In this document: positions 1-9,191 of the stretch, one piece after another
Numbering within the stretch: position 1 is the first letter of the stretch
Layout of the letters: every line of letters starts with the position of its first letter
NCBI RefSeq assembly: GCF_011752525.1
Contig: NZ_VWXI01000016.1
Span: 78,693 to 142,692 of the forward strand
Direction: 5' to 3'
DNA: 64,000 bases
Origin: Pantoea sp. Cy-639
GTDB lineage: Bacteria > Pseudomonadota > Gammaproteobacteria > Pseudomonadales > Pseudomonadaceae
Program-made: the position numbers and the translations under genes
The notes under the pieces: generated by a model
Told to the model about the DNA's origin: nothing
Database searches by the model: none
Seen by the model: the letters and a program-made list of their open reading frames with translations, nothing else

Positions 1-286
1 GGGTGTGCGCGTCGATGCGCGCGACCTGCGGGGTGAAGTCGGCACGGAAGCCCATCAGGCGGCCAGACTGCGGGTCGACCACCTTGAAGGTACGCTGGTC
101 CAGGTCCTGGCCGGCGCCGGTGAGCAGCGACTCCAGGTACTCGATATGCGGGGTGACGACCAGTTCGTAACCCCAACTCTGGAACAGGTCCAACACCTGA
201 CGCCGCGCGATCTCGATGCGCGCCGCCTCAGGTGGCAGTACTTCCTCGATGCCATCTGGCAGCAGCCAGCGGTCTACCGTTGCCAT
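1..286 (-). CDS. hisZ: ATP phosphoribosyltransferase regulatory subunit HisZ (5' part only)
   Basis: Only the first 95 or so codons are inside the window; the gene runs off the left edge. The translation starts [20 protein letters not shown] and continues with a class II aminoacyl-tRNA-synthetase-like stretch ([20 protein letters not shown], then a [13 protein letters not shown] motif), which is characteristic of HisZ. HisZ is the HisRS-like paralogue that pairs with short-form HisG in the first step of histidine synthesis; it does not charge tRNA. The position just downstream of hflC in the same direction is the usual Pseudomonas order (hflK-hflC-hisZ-purA). A strong terminator between hflC and hisZ suggests hisZ has its own promoter in 290-465. 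Identification is confident; the C-terminal part cannot be judged. Confidence 0.93.
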
Positions 287-469
287 TACGCCATTTCCCC
301 TCTGGTCCGGGCGGCCTGCCAATCCGGCGAGCCGTGAGTAAAGCAGGCATTGGCGCACAATAGCGGGCAGCACTGATCCCAGCGCAACCACCGTACCCAA
401 TACCCTCGAATTGCCATGCGCGCCGGCCAGACCGTCAACTTGCCGCTGAGCGATCGACCTTGCAGACGC

Positions 470-493
470 AAAAAAGCCGGGAATTTCCCGGCT
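470..493 (-). terminator. Rho-independent terminator after hflC
   Basis: Read on the minus strand, an AGCCGGGAA/TTCCCGGCT stem is followed directly by six T residues. It lies about 90 bases past the hflC stop codon and probably ends the hfq-hflX-hflK-hflC transcript before hisZ. Confidence 0.85.
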
Positions 494-527
494 GACTCAT
501 CATACACCCCTTTTCATTCAGGATGCA

Positions 528-558
528 CCCCGCCCGGCATTTTAGCTGCCGGGCGGGG
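528..558 (-). terminator. GC-rich hairpin directly after hflC
   Basis: A perfect 12-bp inverted repeat (CCCCGCCCGGCA / TGCCGGGCGGGG, 7-base loop) lies about 20 bases past the hflC stop. It has no clear T-run, so it may be a 3'-end-protecting hairpin rather than the main terminator, which is the one at 470-493. Confidence 0.6.
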
Positions 559-580
559 CGTATCCGTCATGAGAGCGCCC

Positions 581-1450
581 TCAGGGCTTGCTCTTGTCCA
601 GGAAACGGAAGAACTCGTTCTTCGGATCCAGGACCAGCACGTCGCTCTTGCTGGAGAAGCTTTCGCGGTAGGCTCGCAGGCTACGGTAGAACGCATAGAA
701 ATCAGCGTCCTGAGTGTAGGCCTTGGAGTAGATGGCGGCCGCCTGGGCATCACCATCACCACGGGTCTCCTCGGCTTCACGATAAGCCTCGGCCAGCAGT
801 ACGCGGCGCTGACGGTCGGCGTCGGCGCGAATACCTTCGGCCAGCTCGTTACCCTTGGCACGGTGCTCGCGCGCTTCGCGCTCACGCTCGGTGCTCATGC
901 GGTCGAACACGCTGCGGTTGACTTCCTTGGGCAAGTCGATGGCCTTGACGCGCACGTCGACCACCTCGATGCCCAGCTCCTTGCTGGCCATGCGGTTCAG
1001 CGAAGCGGTGATGTCGGCCATCAGCGCGTCACGCTCACCGGAAACCACTTCATGCAGGGTGCGCTTACCGAACTGGTCACGCAGACCGCTTTCCAGACGA
1101 CGCGACAGACGCTCGTCGGCGATCTGCTTCATGCCCGAAGTCGCGGTGTAGAAGCGCTCGGCATCCTTCACCCGCCACTTGGCATAGGCATCGACCATCA
1201 CCGCCTTCTTCTCCAGCGTCAGGAAACGCTGGGTCGGAGCGTCGAGGGTCATCAGCCGGGCATCGAACTTGCGCACCTGGTTGACGTACGGCACCTTCAC
1301 ATGCAGGCCAGGCTGGACATCGGCCTTGACCACGCGACCGAACTGCAGCAATACCGCACGTTCGGTCTGCGAAACGATGTAGAAGCAGTTCCAGGCGACA
1401 ATCGCCAGCACCACGGCGCCGATCAGGGCGAACAGCGATTTATTGCTCAT
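581..1450 (-). CDS. hflC: Membrane protease modulator HflC
   Basis: 289 residues, about the usual HflC length (E. coli 334). HflC is an inner-membrane SPFH/band-7 protein that, with HflK, forms the large periplasmic complex that surrounds and modulates the FtsH protease. One N-terminal membrane segment (about residues 5-25, LFALIGAVVLAIVAWNCF) is followed by the prohibitin-type sequence SQTERAVLLQFGRV and a long Ala/Glu/Arg-rich helix. Its ATG overlaps the hflK stop by one base (TGATG), so the two are translationally coupled. The next gene, hisZ, lies beyond two hairpins. Confidence 0.96.
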   Translation of the reverse strand: MSNKSLFALIGAVVLAIVAWNCFYIVSQTERAVLLQFGRVVKADVQPGLHVKVPYVNQVRKFDARLMTLDAPTQRFLTLEKKAVMVDAYAKWRVKDAERFYTATSGMKQIADERLSRRLESGLRDQFGKRTLHEVVSGERDALMADITASLNRMASKELGIEVVDVRVKAIDLPKEVNRSVFDRMSTEREREAREHRAKGNELAEGIRADADRQRRVLLAEAYREAEETRGDGDAQAAAIYSKAYTQDADFYAFYRSLRAYRESFSSKSDVLVLDPKNEFFRFLDKSKP

Positions 1451-2634
1451 CAGCGGCTCTCCCTGGAACGCAGCGGCGGTTGTGGTTGCAGGTCCTGGGT
1501 GCGCGAAGCGGCGTCATTGACCGACGGCGAAACGCTGCTGACCGGGGCTGCAGTCGTGTTGCGGCTGCCTTCGACCATCTTGTCCAGCGGCAGGTAGAGC
1601 AGGTTGTTCTGCCCATCCTTGGCGGTCACCAGGACCTTGCTGGTATTGCTGTACACCTCTTGCATGGTATCCAGGTACAGACGCTGACGCGTGACCTCGG
1701 GTGCCTTGCGATACTCGGCGACCAGCTTGGTGAAGCGGTCGGCCTCACCCTTGGCGCGGGCGATGACTTCATCGCGGTAGCCGTTGGCGTCCTCGATGAT
1801 GCGCTGCGCCTGGCCACGGGCTTCCGGCACCACGCCATTGGCGTAGGACTCGGCCTGGTTGCGCGCACGCTGCTCGTCTTCACGGGCGCGGATCACGTCA
1901 TCGAAGGCTTCCTGCACTTCACGCGGGGCTGCCGCGCTCTGCACGTTGACCTGGGTGACCGTGATACCGGTGCGATAGTTGTCGAGGAAACGCTGCAGAC
2001 GCTCGCGGATATCCACGGCCATCTGCTCACGGCCTTCGGTCAGCACCTGGTCCATCGAAGTGGAGCCCACCACGTGGCGCAGGGCGCTGTCGGTGGCATG
2101 TTGCAGGCTGACTTCCGGCTGGTCGACGTTGAGCACGAAGTCCTGCAGGTTGCTGATGCGGTATTGCACGGTCAGTGGCACCTCGACGATGTTCTCGTCC
2201 TCGGTGAGCATCTGCCCCTGCTTGGTGTAGGCCCGCTCGCGGGTCACGTTTTCCATGTACTTGCGGTCGATCGGCGGGAAATAGATATTCAGGCCGGGAC
2301 CCACGGTCTCGTAGTACTTGCCGAAGCGCAGCACCACGGCCTGCTCCTGCTCGTCGACCACGTAGACGGCGTTGTACAGCCAGATCGCCGCCAGCGCCGC
2401 CAGGCCAATGCCCAGCAAGCCGAAGCCGCCACCCTTGCCGATGTTGCGGTCACCGCCGCCACCGCCACGTTTCTTGCCACTGCCGAACATGCCGTTCAGG
2501 CTGTCCTGCAGCTTGCGGAAGGCCTCGTCGAGATCCGGTGGACCTTTCTTGTCGCCACCGCCGCCGCCGCCACCGCGACGACCACCCCAGGGATCCTGGT
2601 TGTTCGAGTTGCCACCCGGCTCGTTCCAAGCCAT
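1450..2634 (-). CDS. hflK: Membrane protease modulator HflK
   Basis: 394 residues from the ATG at 2634 (MAWNEPGGNS...), chosen because a GGAG lies six bases upstream and HflK proteins begin this way; an in-frame extension to 2670 lacks family support. Order: a Gly-rich hydrophilic N-terminus with runs of Gly, typical of HflK; one membrane segment (GLLGIGLAALAAIWLYNAVYV); then the SPFH domain beginning EQEQAVVLRFGKY; a coiled-coil-like Ala/Glu/Arg stretch; and a Ser/Thr/Pro-rich tail. It works with HflC on FtsH in the periplasm. It follows hflX by about 100 bases and couples to hflC. Confidence 0.96.
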   Translation of the reverse strand: MAWNEPGGNSNNQDPWGGRRGGGGGGGDKKGPPDLDEAFRKLQDSLNGMFGSGKKRGGGGGDRNIGKGGGFGLLGIGLAALAAIWLYNAVYVVDEQEQAVVLRFGKYYETVGPGLNIYFPPIDRKYMENVTRERAYTKQGQMLTEDENIVEVPLTVQYRISNLQDFVLNVDQPEVSLQHATDSALRHVVGSTSMDQVLTEGREQMAVDIRERLQRFLDNYRTGITVTQVNVQSAAAPREVQEAFDDVIRAREDEQRARNQAESYANGVVPEARGQAQRIIEDANGYRDEVIARAKGEADRFTKLVAEYRKAPEVTRQRLYLDTMQEVYSNTSKVLVTAKDGQNNLLYLPLDKMVEGSRNTTAAPVSSVSPSVNDAASRTQDLQPQPPLRSRESR

Positions 2635-2730
2635 AGCGCTCTCCATCTGATAAAGCAAAGACGCGCCCACGGCGCGCCGTCCAATGCTACAGAATGCCTG
2701 TCACTGCTGCCCGGCGACCTCGACGAGCAT

Positions 2731-4032
2731 TTATTGCAAAGTGTGTTGCTCGACAAACACTTGCGGCTCCATGCCTTCGCGACTGACCAGGCGATTCAGC
2801 TCGACCCTGGGCAGGCGTACGCTCAACAGGCTGCGCCCTTCCTCGTCGTGTTCTTCATGCCGCACGGCCCCCAGGGCGAAGAATTGCGCGCGCAGGCGGG
2901 CAAATCGCTGCTCCAGGCACAGGGTGCCGACATACAGGTCATCCCCCAGCAATTCGGCAATCGCCTGGCCGATCAACTCCAGGCCCCGCCCATCGCGTGC
3001 CGAGACCCAGACCCGCTGCGGCTTGCCATCGGCATCGCGCTGGATCTGCGGCTCGACATCCTCGAGCAGGTCGAGTTTGTTATAGACCTCGAGGATCGGC
3101 AAGCTTTCGGCACCGATCTCTCCCAGCACCGCCAGCACCTGCTCGATCTGTTCCATGCGCTCGGGCTCATGGGCGTCGATCACGTGCAGCAACAGATCGG
3201 AGTTGCTCGACTCCTCGAGCGTAGCCCGAAATGCCTCGACCAGCTTGTGCGGCAGGTGGCGAATGAAGCCCACGGTGTCGGCCAGCACGATCGGCCCCAG
3301 GTCGGCCAGTTCAAGCCGGCGCAGGGTCGGGTCGAGCGTGGCGAACAGCTGGTCCGCGGCATACACCTCGGACTCGGTCAGGGCGTTGAACAGGGTCGAC
3401 TTGCCGGCGTTGGTGTAGCCCACCAGCGATACCGAAGGGATGTCCGCGCGCTTGCGCCCGCGACGGGCCTGTTCGCGCTGGCTGCGTACCTTCTCAAGGC
3501 GCGCCTTGATCTGACGCAGGCGCACCCGCAGCAGACGACGGTCGGTTTCCAGCTGGGTCTCGCCCGGACCGCGCAGGCCGATACCACCTTTCTGTCGCTC
3601 CAGGTGGGTCCAGCCGCGCACCAGCCGCGTGCTCATGTGCTCGAGCTGGGCCAGTTCGACCTGCAGCTTGCCTTCATGGGTACGCGCCCGTTGGGCGAAG
3701 ATATCGAGGATCAGCCCGGTGCGATCCAGCACGCGACACTCGAAGACGCGCTCGAGGTTGCGTTCCTGGCTGGGCGTGAGGGTGTGATTGAAAATCACCA
3801 GGTCAGCTTCGGCAGACCGGACCAGATCGCGCAATTCCTCGACCTTGCCGCTGCCGATCAGAAACTTGGCGGTAGGCTGATGCCGCGCCACTGTGACCAG
3901 CGAAACGATATCGGCTCCGGCCGACAGCGCCAGCTCCTGAAACTCCTGCGGGTCTTCGCGCGCCTCAGGGTTCTGACCTTCCAAGTGAACGAGCAGCGCT
4001 CGCTCACCACCACCGTGGCGCTCAAAGAACAA
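2731..4032 (-). CDS. hflX: Ribosome-associated GTPase HflX
   Basis: 433 residues. HflX is a translational GTPase-like factor that splits stalled or heat-damaged 70S ribosomes. The N-terminal HflX domain contains the glycine-rich linker region (GGIGLRGPGETQLETDRR), then the G domain with P-loop VGYTNAGKSTLFNAL, switch II DTVGFIRHLPHKLVEAFR and NKLD. The start is a TTG at 4032, with AGGAG six bases upstream; no ATG fits the N-terminus. It sits 18 bases after hfq, in the standard hfq-hflX pair. Confidence 0.96.
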   Translation of the reverse strand: MFFERHGGGERALLVHLEGQNPEAREDPQEFQELALSAGADIVSLVTVARHQPTAKFLIGSGKVEELRDLVRSAEADLVIFNHTLTPSQERNLERVFECRVLDRTGLILDIFAQRARTHEGKLQVELAQLEHMSTRLVRGWTHLERQKGGIGLRGPGETQLETDRRLLRVRLRQIKARLEKVRSQREQARRGRKRADIPSVSLVGYTNAGKSTLFNALTESEVYAADQLFATLDPTLRRLELADLGPIVLADTVGFIRHLPHKLVEAFRATLEESSNSDLLLHVIDAHEPERMEQIEQVLAVLGEIGAESLPILEVYNKLDLLEDVEPQIQRDADGKPQRVWVSARDGRGLELIGQAIAELLGDDLYVGTLCLEQRFARLRAQFFALGAVRHEEHDEEGRSLLSVRLPRVELNRLVSREGMEPQVFVEQHTLQ

Positions 4033-4050
4033 TGCAGGCTCCTACTTTAC

Positions 4051-4311
4051 TCAAGCGTTGCCTGGCTCGCTGTCGCCGTGTTCGGAATCGGACGGGCTAG
4101 GCAGACGGACCGGACGGGCAGGTACGACAGTCGAGATAGCGTGCTTGTAGACCATCTGGCTGACGGTGTTCTTCAGCAGCACGACGAACTGGTCGAAGGA
4201 TTCGATCTGCCCCTGCAGCTTGATCCCGTTGACCAGATAGATCGAAACCGGGACTTTCTCTTTTCTCAAGGTGTTCAAGTAAGGGTCTTGTAGCGAATGC
4301 CCTTTTGACAT
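4051..4311 (-). CDS. hfq: RNA chaperone Hfq
   Basis: 86 residues from the ATG at 4311 (MSKGHSLQDPYLNTLRKEKV), preceded by AGGAG eight bases upstream. Hfq forms a hexamer that pairs small RNAs with mRNAs and, in pseudomonads, also takes part in catabolite repression with Crc. Sm1 motif (VSIYLVNGIKLQGQIESFDQ) and Sm2 motif (YKHAISTVVPARP) are both intact. The C-terminal tail is short, as in P. aeruginosa (82 aa) rather than E. coli (102 aa). It lies between miaA and hflX; the 92-base gap to miaA could hold its own promoter. Confidence 0.98.
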   Translation of the reverse strand: MSKGHSLQDPYLNTLRKEKVPVSIYLVNGIKLQGQIESFDQFVVLLKNTVSQMVYKHAISTVVPARPVRLPSPSDSEHGDSEPGNA

Positions 4312-4403
4312 ATGCCGCACTCCTGTAAGGATCAATAGTAGAAATCAAGAAATTCAGTAATTCATGCCGCCTTTCGCAAGAATAGACGGCAATAGGCAGG
4401 GAC

Positions 4404-5375
4404 TCAGCTCAATATGGAGACGGTCCCCAGGTATTTCAAGGTGCGGGACAGATTGTCGCAGGCCAGGCTATCCAGCCAGTGCACGTCATGCCAACCGCGC
4501 AGCCAGGTGAATTGCCGCTTGGCCAGTTGACGCGTGGCGATGATACCGCGTTCACGCATCTCATTCTCACTCAGCAAGCCATCGAGATGATCCCAGACCT
4601 GCCGATATCCCACTGCCCGTATAGACGGCAGTCCTGCGTGCAAGTCACTTCTGGCTCGCAGCGATCGGACCTCGTCGACGAAGCCCTGTTCCAGCATCTG
4701 CGAAAATCGTAGCGCAATTCGCTCATGCAAAATGTGACGATCTGTAGGCGCTATCGCCAGGCTGGCGACAGTATAGGGCAAATGCCCGTTCTCGCCTGCG
4801 TCTGCGCCGCGACTTTCAGCGAATTGACGCTGGCGGTGGGCGGTCATGCTCTCACCACTGACTCGGTACACTTCAAGCGCACGAATCAGTCGTTGCGGGT
4901 CATTCGGATGGATGCGCAGCGCCGACTCCGGGTCGACCTCGGCCAACTGCCGATGCAGTTCCGCCAGGCCGAGCTCGGCGGCTTGCGCCTCGAGCTCGGC
5001 GCGCACGGTCGCATCGGCCGGCGGCATGTCCGCCAGCCCCTCGATCAGGGCCTTGTAATAAAGCATGGTGCCGCCAACCAGCAACGGGATGTTGCCCCGC
5101 GCAGTGATCTCGGCCATGGCGGCTAGCGCGTCGCTGCAGAATTGCTTGGCCGAATAGCTCTCGGCCGGATCGAGAATATCGATCAGGCGATGCGGATGGG
5201 CCGCCAGGATCTCTTTCGACGGTTTGGCGGTGCCGATGTCCATACCGCGATAAACCAATGCCGAATCGACGCTGATCAGCTCGCAAGGCAGCACCTTGGT
5301 CAGCTCGATGGCCAGGTCGGTCTTGCCGGCCGCAGTCGGGCCCATGAGGAATATCGCCGGGGGTTTGCCACTCAT
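4404..5375 (-). CDS. miaA: tRNA dimethylallyltransferase MiaA
   Basis: 323 residues. MiaA transfers dimethylallyl to A37 of tRNAs that read UNN codons, the first step to ms2i6A. The P-loop LMGPTAAGKTDLAIEL is at residues 10-25, followed by the family motifs SVDSALVYRGMDIGTAKPS, GGTMLYYKAL and the C-terminal RQLAKRQFTWLRG. Start chosen at the ATG at 5375 (MSGKPPAIFL); one base separates it from the mutL stop, so translation is likely coupled. A longer in-frame reading to 5444 overlaps mutL and has no family support. Confidence 0.97.
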   Translation of the reverse strand: MSGKPPAIFLMGPTAAGKTDLAIELTKVLPCELISVDSALVYRGMDIGTAKPSKEILAAHPHRLIDILDPAESYSAKQFCSDALAAMAEITARGNIPLLVGGTMLYYKALIEGLADMPPADATVRAELEAQAAELGLAELHRQLAEVDPESALRIHPNDPQRLIRALEVYRVSGESMTAHRQRQFAESRGADAGENGHLPYTVASLAIAPTDRHILHERIALRFSQMLEQGFVDEVRSLRARSDLHAGLPSIRAVGYRQVWDHLDGLLSENEMRERGIIATRQLAKRQFTWLRGWHDVHWLDSLACDNLSRTLKYLGTVSILS

Positions 5376-5376
5376 T

Positions 5377-7278
5377 TCATCGCCCCCGCAGGAACAGCTT
5401 GTCGAGGTCGTCCAGGCCCATCTGGGTCCAGGTCGGACGGCCATGGTTGCACTGGCCGCTACGCTCGGTGTTCTCCATGTCGCGCAGCAGCGCGTTCATT
5501 TCCGGGATGGCCAGGCGCCGGTTGGCGCGCACAGCGCCGTGGCAGGCCATGGTACCGAGCAGTTCGTTCAGGTGCGCCTGGATCCGGTCGCTGGTGCCGT
5601 ACTCCATCAGGTCGGCGAGCACATCCTGCACCAGGCGGTTGGCCTCGGCCTGCTTGAGCAGCGCCGGAATCTGGCGGATCGCCAGGGTTTCCGGCCCCAG
5701 GCGCTGCAGCTCGAAGCCCAGGCGCTGGAACCACTGGGCGTGCTCCTCGGCACAGTCCGCCTCGCGCTGGCTCAGCGCCAGCGACTCGGGCACCAGCAGC
5801 GGCTGGCCGCTCAGGCCCTCGCTGGCCATCGCCACCTTGAGCCGCTCGTACATGATCCGTTCATGGGCGGCGTGCATATCCACCAACACCAGGCCTGCCG
5901 CGTTCTCGGCGAGGATGTAGATGCCCTTGAGCTGGGCCAGGGCATAGCCCAGTGGCGGGATGTCGCCCTGGCTCTCCGGCAGGGCACTCGGCGCCGCCGC
6001 GGTGTTGTCCAGCGGCGCATAGAACTCGCGATAGGCCGCCTGGGCCTCGCCGGTGTTCAGCGGCTGCGACGGCCGCGGCGTGTATTGGTACTGGTAGCCT
6101 GCGCCCGAGCCATTCGAGGAAAACGCCCCGCGTTGCTCGCCCTGGGGCTGTTCGAGCACTGGCGATGCCAGGCGCATCTCCCCCTGGGGACCGAATTCAC
6201 CGACCTGCAACCCGCTCGGACGAACCATCTCGGCCGCCGCAGCTGGCGCGGGAAGCTGGTCTTCCGGGCGCACGTCGGCAAGGGCGCGGTGCAGAGTGCC
6301 ATAGAGGAAGTCATGGACCATGCGCCCTTCACGAAAGCGCACCTCGTGCTTGGTCGGGTGCACGTTGACGTCGACACCGGTCGGGTCGAGTTCGAGGAAC
6401 AGCACGAAGGTCGGGTGACGACCATTGAACAGCACATCGCGGTAGGCTTGGCGCACGGCGTGGGCGACCAGCTTGTCGCGCACCGCGCGGCCGTTGACGA
6501 AGAAGTACTGCAGGTCGGCCTGGCTGCGGGAGAAAGTCGGCAATCCGACCCAGCCCCACAACCGCAGACCATTGCGCTCGACGTCGATCGGCAGTGCCTG
6601 CTCGAGGAACCCCGGGCCACAGATCGTGCCGACACGCCGCGCCCGCGCCATCTCGTCAGCCGCCTCGTGCAGGCTGAAGATGGTCTTGCCGTTGTGGCGC
6701 AAGTGAAAGCCAACGTCGAAACGCGCCAGCGCCAGGCGCCGGATCACTTCCTGCAGGTGGTCGAATTCGGTCTTCTCGGCCTTGAGGAACTTGCGTCGGG
6801 CCGGTGTGTTGAAGAACAGGTCACGCACCTCGACCGAGGTCCCGACCGGATGCGCTGCGGGCTGCACCCGTGGAAGCATGTCGCGGCCCTCGGTCTCCAC
6901 CTGCCAGGCTTCGCTGGCATCGGCAGTACGCGAGGTCAGGGTGAGCCGGGCCACCGAGCTGATCGAGGCCAGGGCCTCTCCGCGAAAGCCCAGGCTGAGC
7001 ACGCCCTCGAGGTCTTCCAGTTCACGAATCTTGCTGGTGGCGTGACGCGCCAGGGCCAGCGGCAGGTCGTCGGGGGCGATACCGCTACCGTTGTCGCGTA
7101 CCCGCAACAGCTTCACGCCACCCTGCTCGACTTCGACCTCGATACGCCGGGCCCCGGAGTCCAGGCTGTTCTCCAGCAGTTCCTTGGCCACCGAAGCCGG
7201 GCGCTCGACCACCTCGCCGGCGGCGATCTGGTTGGCCAGGCGCGGGCTGAGCAGTTGGATGCGCGAACCACCACTCAT
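5377..7278 (-). CDS. mutL: DNA mismatch repair protein MutL
   Basis: 633 residues. MutL links MutS mismatch recognition to strand incision. The N-terminal GHKL ATPase has IAAGEVVERPASVAKELLENSLDSGA and the DNGSGI and GFRGEAL motifs. The C-terminal dimerisation domain carries DMHAAHERIMYE, which fits the DQHA(X)2E(X)4E metal-binding motif of MutL proteins that have endonuclease activity. This agrees with a lineage without MutH, unlike E. coli. The ATG overlaps the amiB stop by four bases (ATGA). Linker region about residues 340-430 is Pro/Gln-rich. Confidence 0.97.
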   Translation of the reverse strand: MSGGSRIQLLSPRLANQIAAGEVVERPASVAKELLENSLDSGARRIEVEVEQGGVKLLRVRDNGSGIAPDDLPLALARHATSKIRELEDLEGVLSLGFRGEALASISSVARLTLTSRTADASEAWQVETEGRDMLPRVQPAAHPVGTSVEVRDLFFNTPARRKFLKAEKTEFDHLQEVIRRLALARFDVGFHLRHNGKTIFSLHEAADEMARARRVGTICGPGFLEQALPIDVERNGLRLWGWVGLPTFSRSQADLQYFFVNGRAVRDKLVAHAVRQAYRDVLFNGRHPTFVLFLELDPTGVDVNVHPTKHEVRFREGRMVHDFLYGTLHRALADVRPEDQLPAPAAAAEMVRPSGLQVGEFGPQGEMRLASPVLEQPQGEQRGAFSSNGSGAGYQYQYTPRPSQPLNTGEAQAAYREFYAPLDNTAAAPSALPESQGDIPPLGYALAQLKGIYILAENAAGLVLVDMHAAHERIMYERLKVAMASEGLSGQPLLVPESLALSQREADCAEEHAQWFQRLGFELQRLGPETLAIRQIPALLKQAEANRLVQDVLADLMEYGTSDRIQAHLNELLGTMACHGAVRANRRLAIPEMNALLRDMENTERSGQCNHGRPTWTQMGLDDLDKLFLRGR

Positions 7279-8705
7279 TGCTGGGACGCCAGGGCGGTGG
7301 TCGGGATATCGAGGTGCTGGCCGACCTTCAGCTCATCGGTCTTCAGGTTGTTGCTGTTGCGCAGGCTGGCGACGCTGACCTGGTAACGCACGGCGATCAT
7401 CGCCAGCGTCTCGCCCGGGCGCACGGTGTGTTCACGCGGGCCCTGGGCGATCTTGCCGCTGTCACGCAGCCAGGCGATGTAGGTGCCCGGCGGCGGGTTC
7501 TGCTGGAAGAACTGGCGCACGCCGCTGTGGATCGAACGGGCCAGGGCCTGCTGGTGGCTCCTGGTGGCCAGCTTGGCGGCCTCGTTGGCGTTGGAGATGA
7601 ACCCGGTTTCCACCAGGATCGACGGGATGTCCGGCGACTTCAGCACCATGAACCCGGCCTGCTCCACACGCTGCTTGTGCAACGGCGTGACCCGGCCCAT
7701 GTTGCCCAGCACCTTCTGCCCGACGTTGAGGCTGGAGCTGAGGGTGGCGGTCATCGACAGATCGAGCAGCACACCGGCGAGCATGCGGTCCTTGTCGTCG
7801 AGGCTGACGTTGCCGGCACCACCGATCAGGTCGGAGCGGTTCTCCGTATCGGCCAGCCAGCGCGCGGTCTCGGATGTCGCACCACGGTCGGACAGGGCGA
7901 ACACCGAGGCGCCAAAGGCGGCCTTGGACGGCGCGGCATCGGCGTGGATCGAGACGAACAGGTCGGCGCCTTTCTTGCGAGCGATCTCGGTACGCTTGCG
8001 CAGCGGGATGAAATAGTCGCCGGTACGGGTCAGCTCGGCGCGATACCCCTTCTCGGTATTGATCTGGCGCTGCAGCTCCCTGGCGATTTCCAGCACGATG
8101 TCTTTCTCGTGCTGGCCGCGCGACCCAGAAGCACCTGGGTCCTCGCCGCCGTGACCGGCGTCGATGGCGATCACGATGTCACGTTTGCCGGCTGGCGCCG
8201 GAGGCAGCTTGATGGCTGGCTGCGCTGGCGTCACCGGCACCGCCGGGGTAGTGGCCGGCGGCTGTGGCGTCGGGGGCGGGGTCGGGTTGCTGGCGGCGAT
8301 GGCGTCGGCTTCCTGGTCGTACAGATCGACCACCAGGCGATTGCCGTACTGGGCATTCGGCGCCAGGGTGAAGCTCTTCGGCGAGACGGCCTTCTTCAGG
8401 TCGATCACCACGCGCAGGTCAGTGGGGGTACGCTGTGCCGAACGCACGCTGGTGATCGGCGTGTTCGAGGTGGAGACGTTCAACGGCGCACCGAGGGTGG
8501 CGCCGTTGATGTCAATCACCAGGCGATCGGGCGCGGTCAGGGTGAAGACGCTGTGCTGCACAGGCCCGGACAGGTCGAAGACCAGCCGCGTGTTGTCCGG
8601 AGCGCGCCACAGACGCATGCTCTTGACTTGAGTGACGGCCAGAGCGTCAACGGCCACCGCGGTCAGCAGCAGCCCAACGACGGCGACCAGTGCGCGTATG
8701 CGCAT
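7275..8705 (-). CDS. amiB: N-acetylmuramoyl-L-alanine amidase (AmiB type) with AMIN and LysM domains
   Basis: 476 residues from ATG 8705; GGGGAAAGGT is just upstream, and the in-frame GTG at 8717 is less likely. It cleaves the amide between N-acetylmuramic acid and the stem peptide during septum splitting. Signal peptide (MRIRALVAVVGLLLTAVAVDALA), AMIN domain (about 25-130) for septal targeting, a Pro-rich linker, Amidase_3 catalytic domain with zinc motifs IAIDAGHGGEDPGA, VSIHADA and ILVETGFISN, and a C-terminal LysM (HTVRPGETLAMIAVRYQV) that binds peptidoglycan. It sits between tsaE (12 bases upstream) and mutL (four-base overlap). Confidence 0.95.
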   Translation of the reverse strand: MRIRALVAVVGLLLTAVAVDALAVTQVKSMRLWRAPDNTRLVFDLSGPVQHSVFTLTAPDRLVIDINGATLGAPLNVSTSNTPITSVRSAQRTPTDLRVVIDLKKAVSPKSFTLAPNAQYGNRLVVDLYDQEADAIAASNPTPPPTPQPPATTPAVPVTPAQPAIKLPPAPAGKRDIVIAIDAGHGGEDPGASGSRGQHEKDIVLEIARELQRQINTEKGYRAELTRTGDYFIPLRKRTEIARKKGADLFVSIHADAAPSKAAFGASVFALSDRGATSETARWLADTENRSDLIGGAGNVSLDDKDRMLAGVLLDLSMTATLSSSLNVGQKVLGNMGRVTPLHKQRVEQAGFMVLKSPDIPSILVETGFISNANEAAKLATRSHQQALARSIHSGVRQFFQQNPPPGTYIAWLRDSGKIAQGPREHTVRPGETLAMIAVRYQVSVASLRNSNNLKTDELKVGQHLDIPTTALASQQ

Positions 8706-8717
8706 ACCTTTCCCCAC

Positions 8718-9191
8718 TTACTGTTTGAATTCTTCGGCCAGAACGGCACACCAGGATTCGCCGCGTGCCCCCTGCGGCGACAGGTTCAGCGAGCGTCCGC
8801 CCGCGTGCGGGCTTATGGTAATGGTCAGGTCGGGCTTTGGCAAAACGCCCGCGCCTTTATCGGGCCACTCGAACAGGCAGAGGGGATCGCCCTCGAAGTA
8901 GTCGCGAATGCCCATGAACTCCAGCTCCTCCGGGTCGACCAAACGATAAAGGTCGAAGTGAAAAGCGCGGATTTCGCCGATTTCATAGGGTTCCACGACG
9001 GTAAATGTCGGACTTTTCACCGCCCCTTCATGTCCCAGGCCACGGATCAGGCCACGGGACAGGGTGGTCTTGCCGGCGCCCAGGTCGCCTTCGAGAAAGA
9101 TCACGCCATGACCTTTGGTCACTTCGGCCAGCTTCGCGCCAAAGGCGACGGTGGCTGGCTCGTCGGCCAGAAACAGGGTTATGCCTGACAC
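8718..9191 (-). CDS. tsaE: tRNA threonylcarbamoyladenosine biosynthesis ATPase TsaE
   Basis: 157 residues. TsaE is the small P-loop ATPase that works with TsaB and TsaD to put threonylcarbamoyl on A37 of ANN-decoding tRNAs. Walker A LEGDLGAGKTTLSRGL is at about residues 33-48, followed by SPTFTVVEPY and the family motif HFDLYRLVDPEELEFMG. The start is a GTG at 9191, which lies inside the last codons of nnrD (13-base overlap), so the two genes are probably translated together. Length is typical (E. coli 153). Confidence 0.96.
   Translation of the reverse strand: MSGITLFLADEPATVAFGAKLAEVTKGHGVIFLEGDLGAGKTTLSRGLIRGLGHEGAVKSPTFTVVEPYEIGEIRAFHFDLYRLVDPEELEFMGIRDYFEGDPLCLFEWPDKGAGVLPKPDLTITISPHAGGRSLNLSPQGARGESWCAVLAEEFKQ

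Noticed and set aside
1480..4293. 937-residue plus-strand open frame across hflK and hflX
   Set aside because: It is antisense to two well-supported genes and spans the gap between them; sequence is Leu/Gln/His-rich noise.
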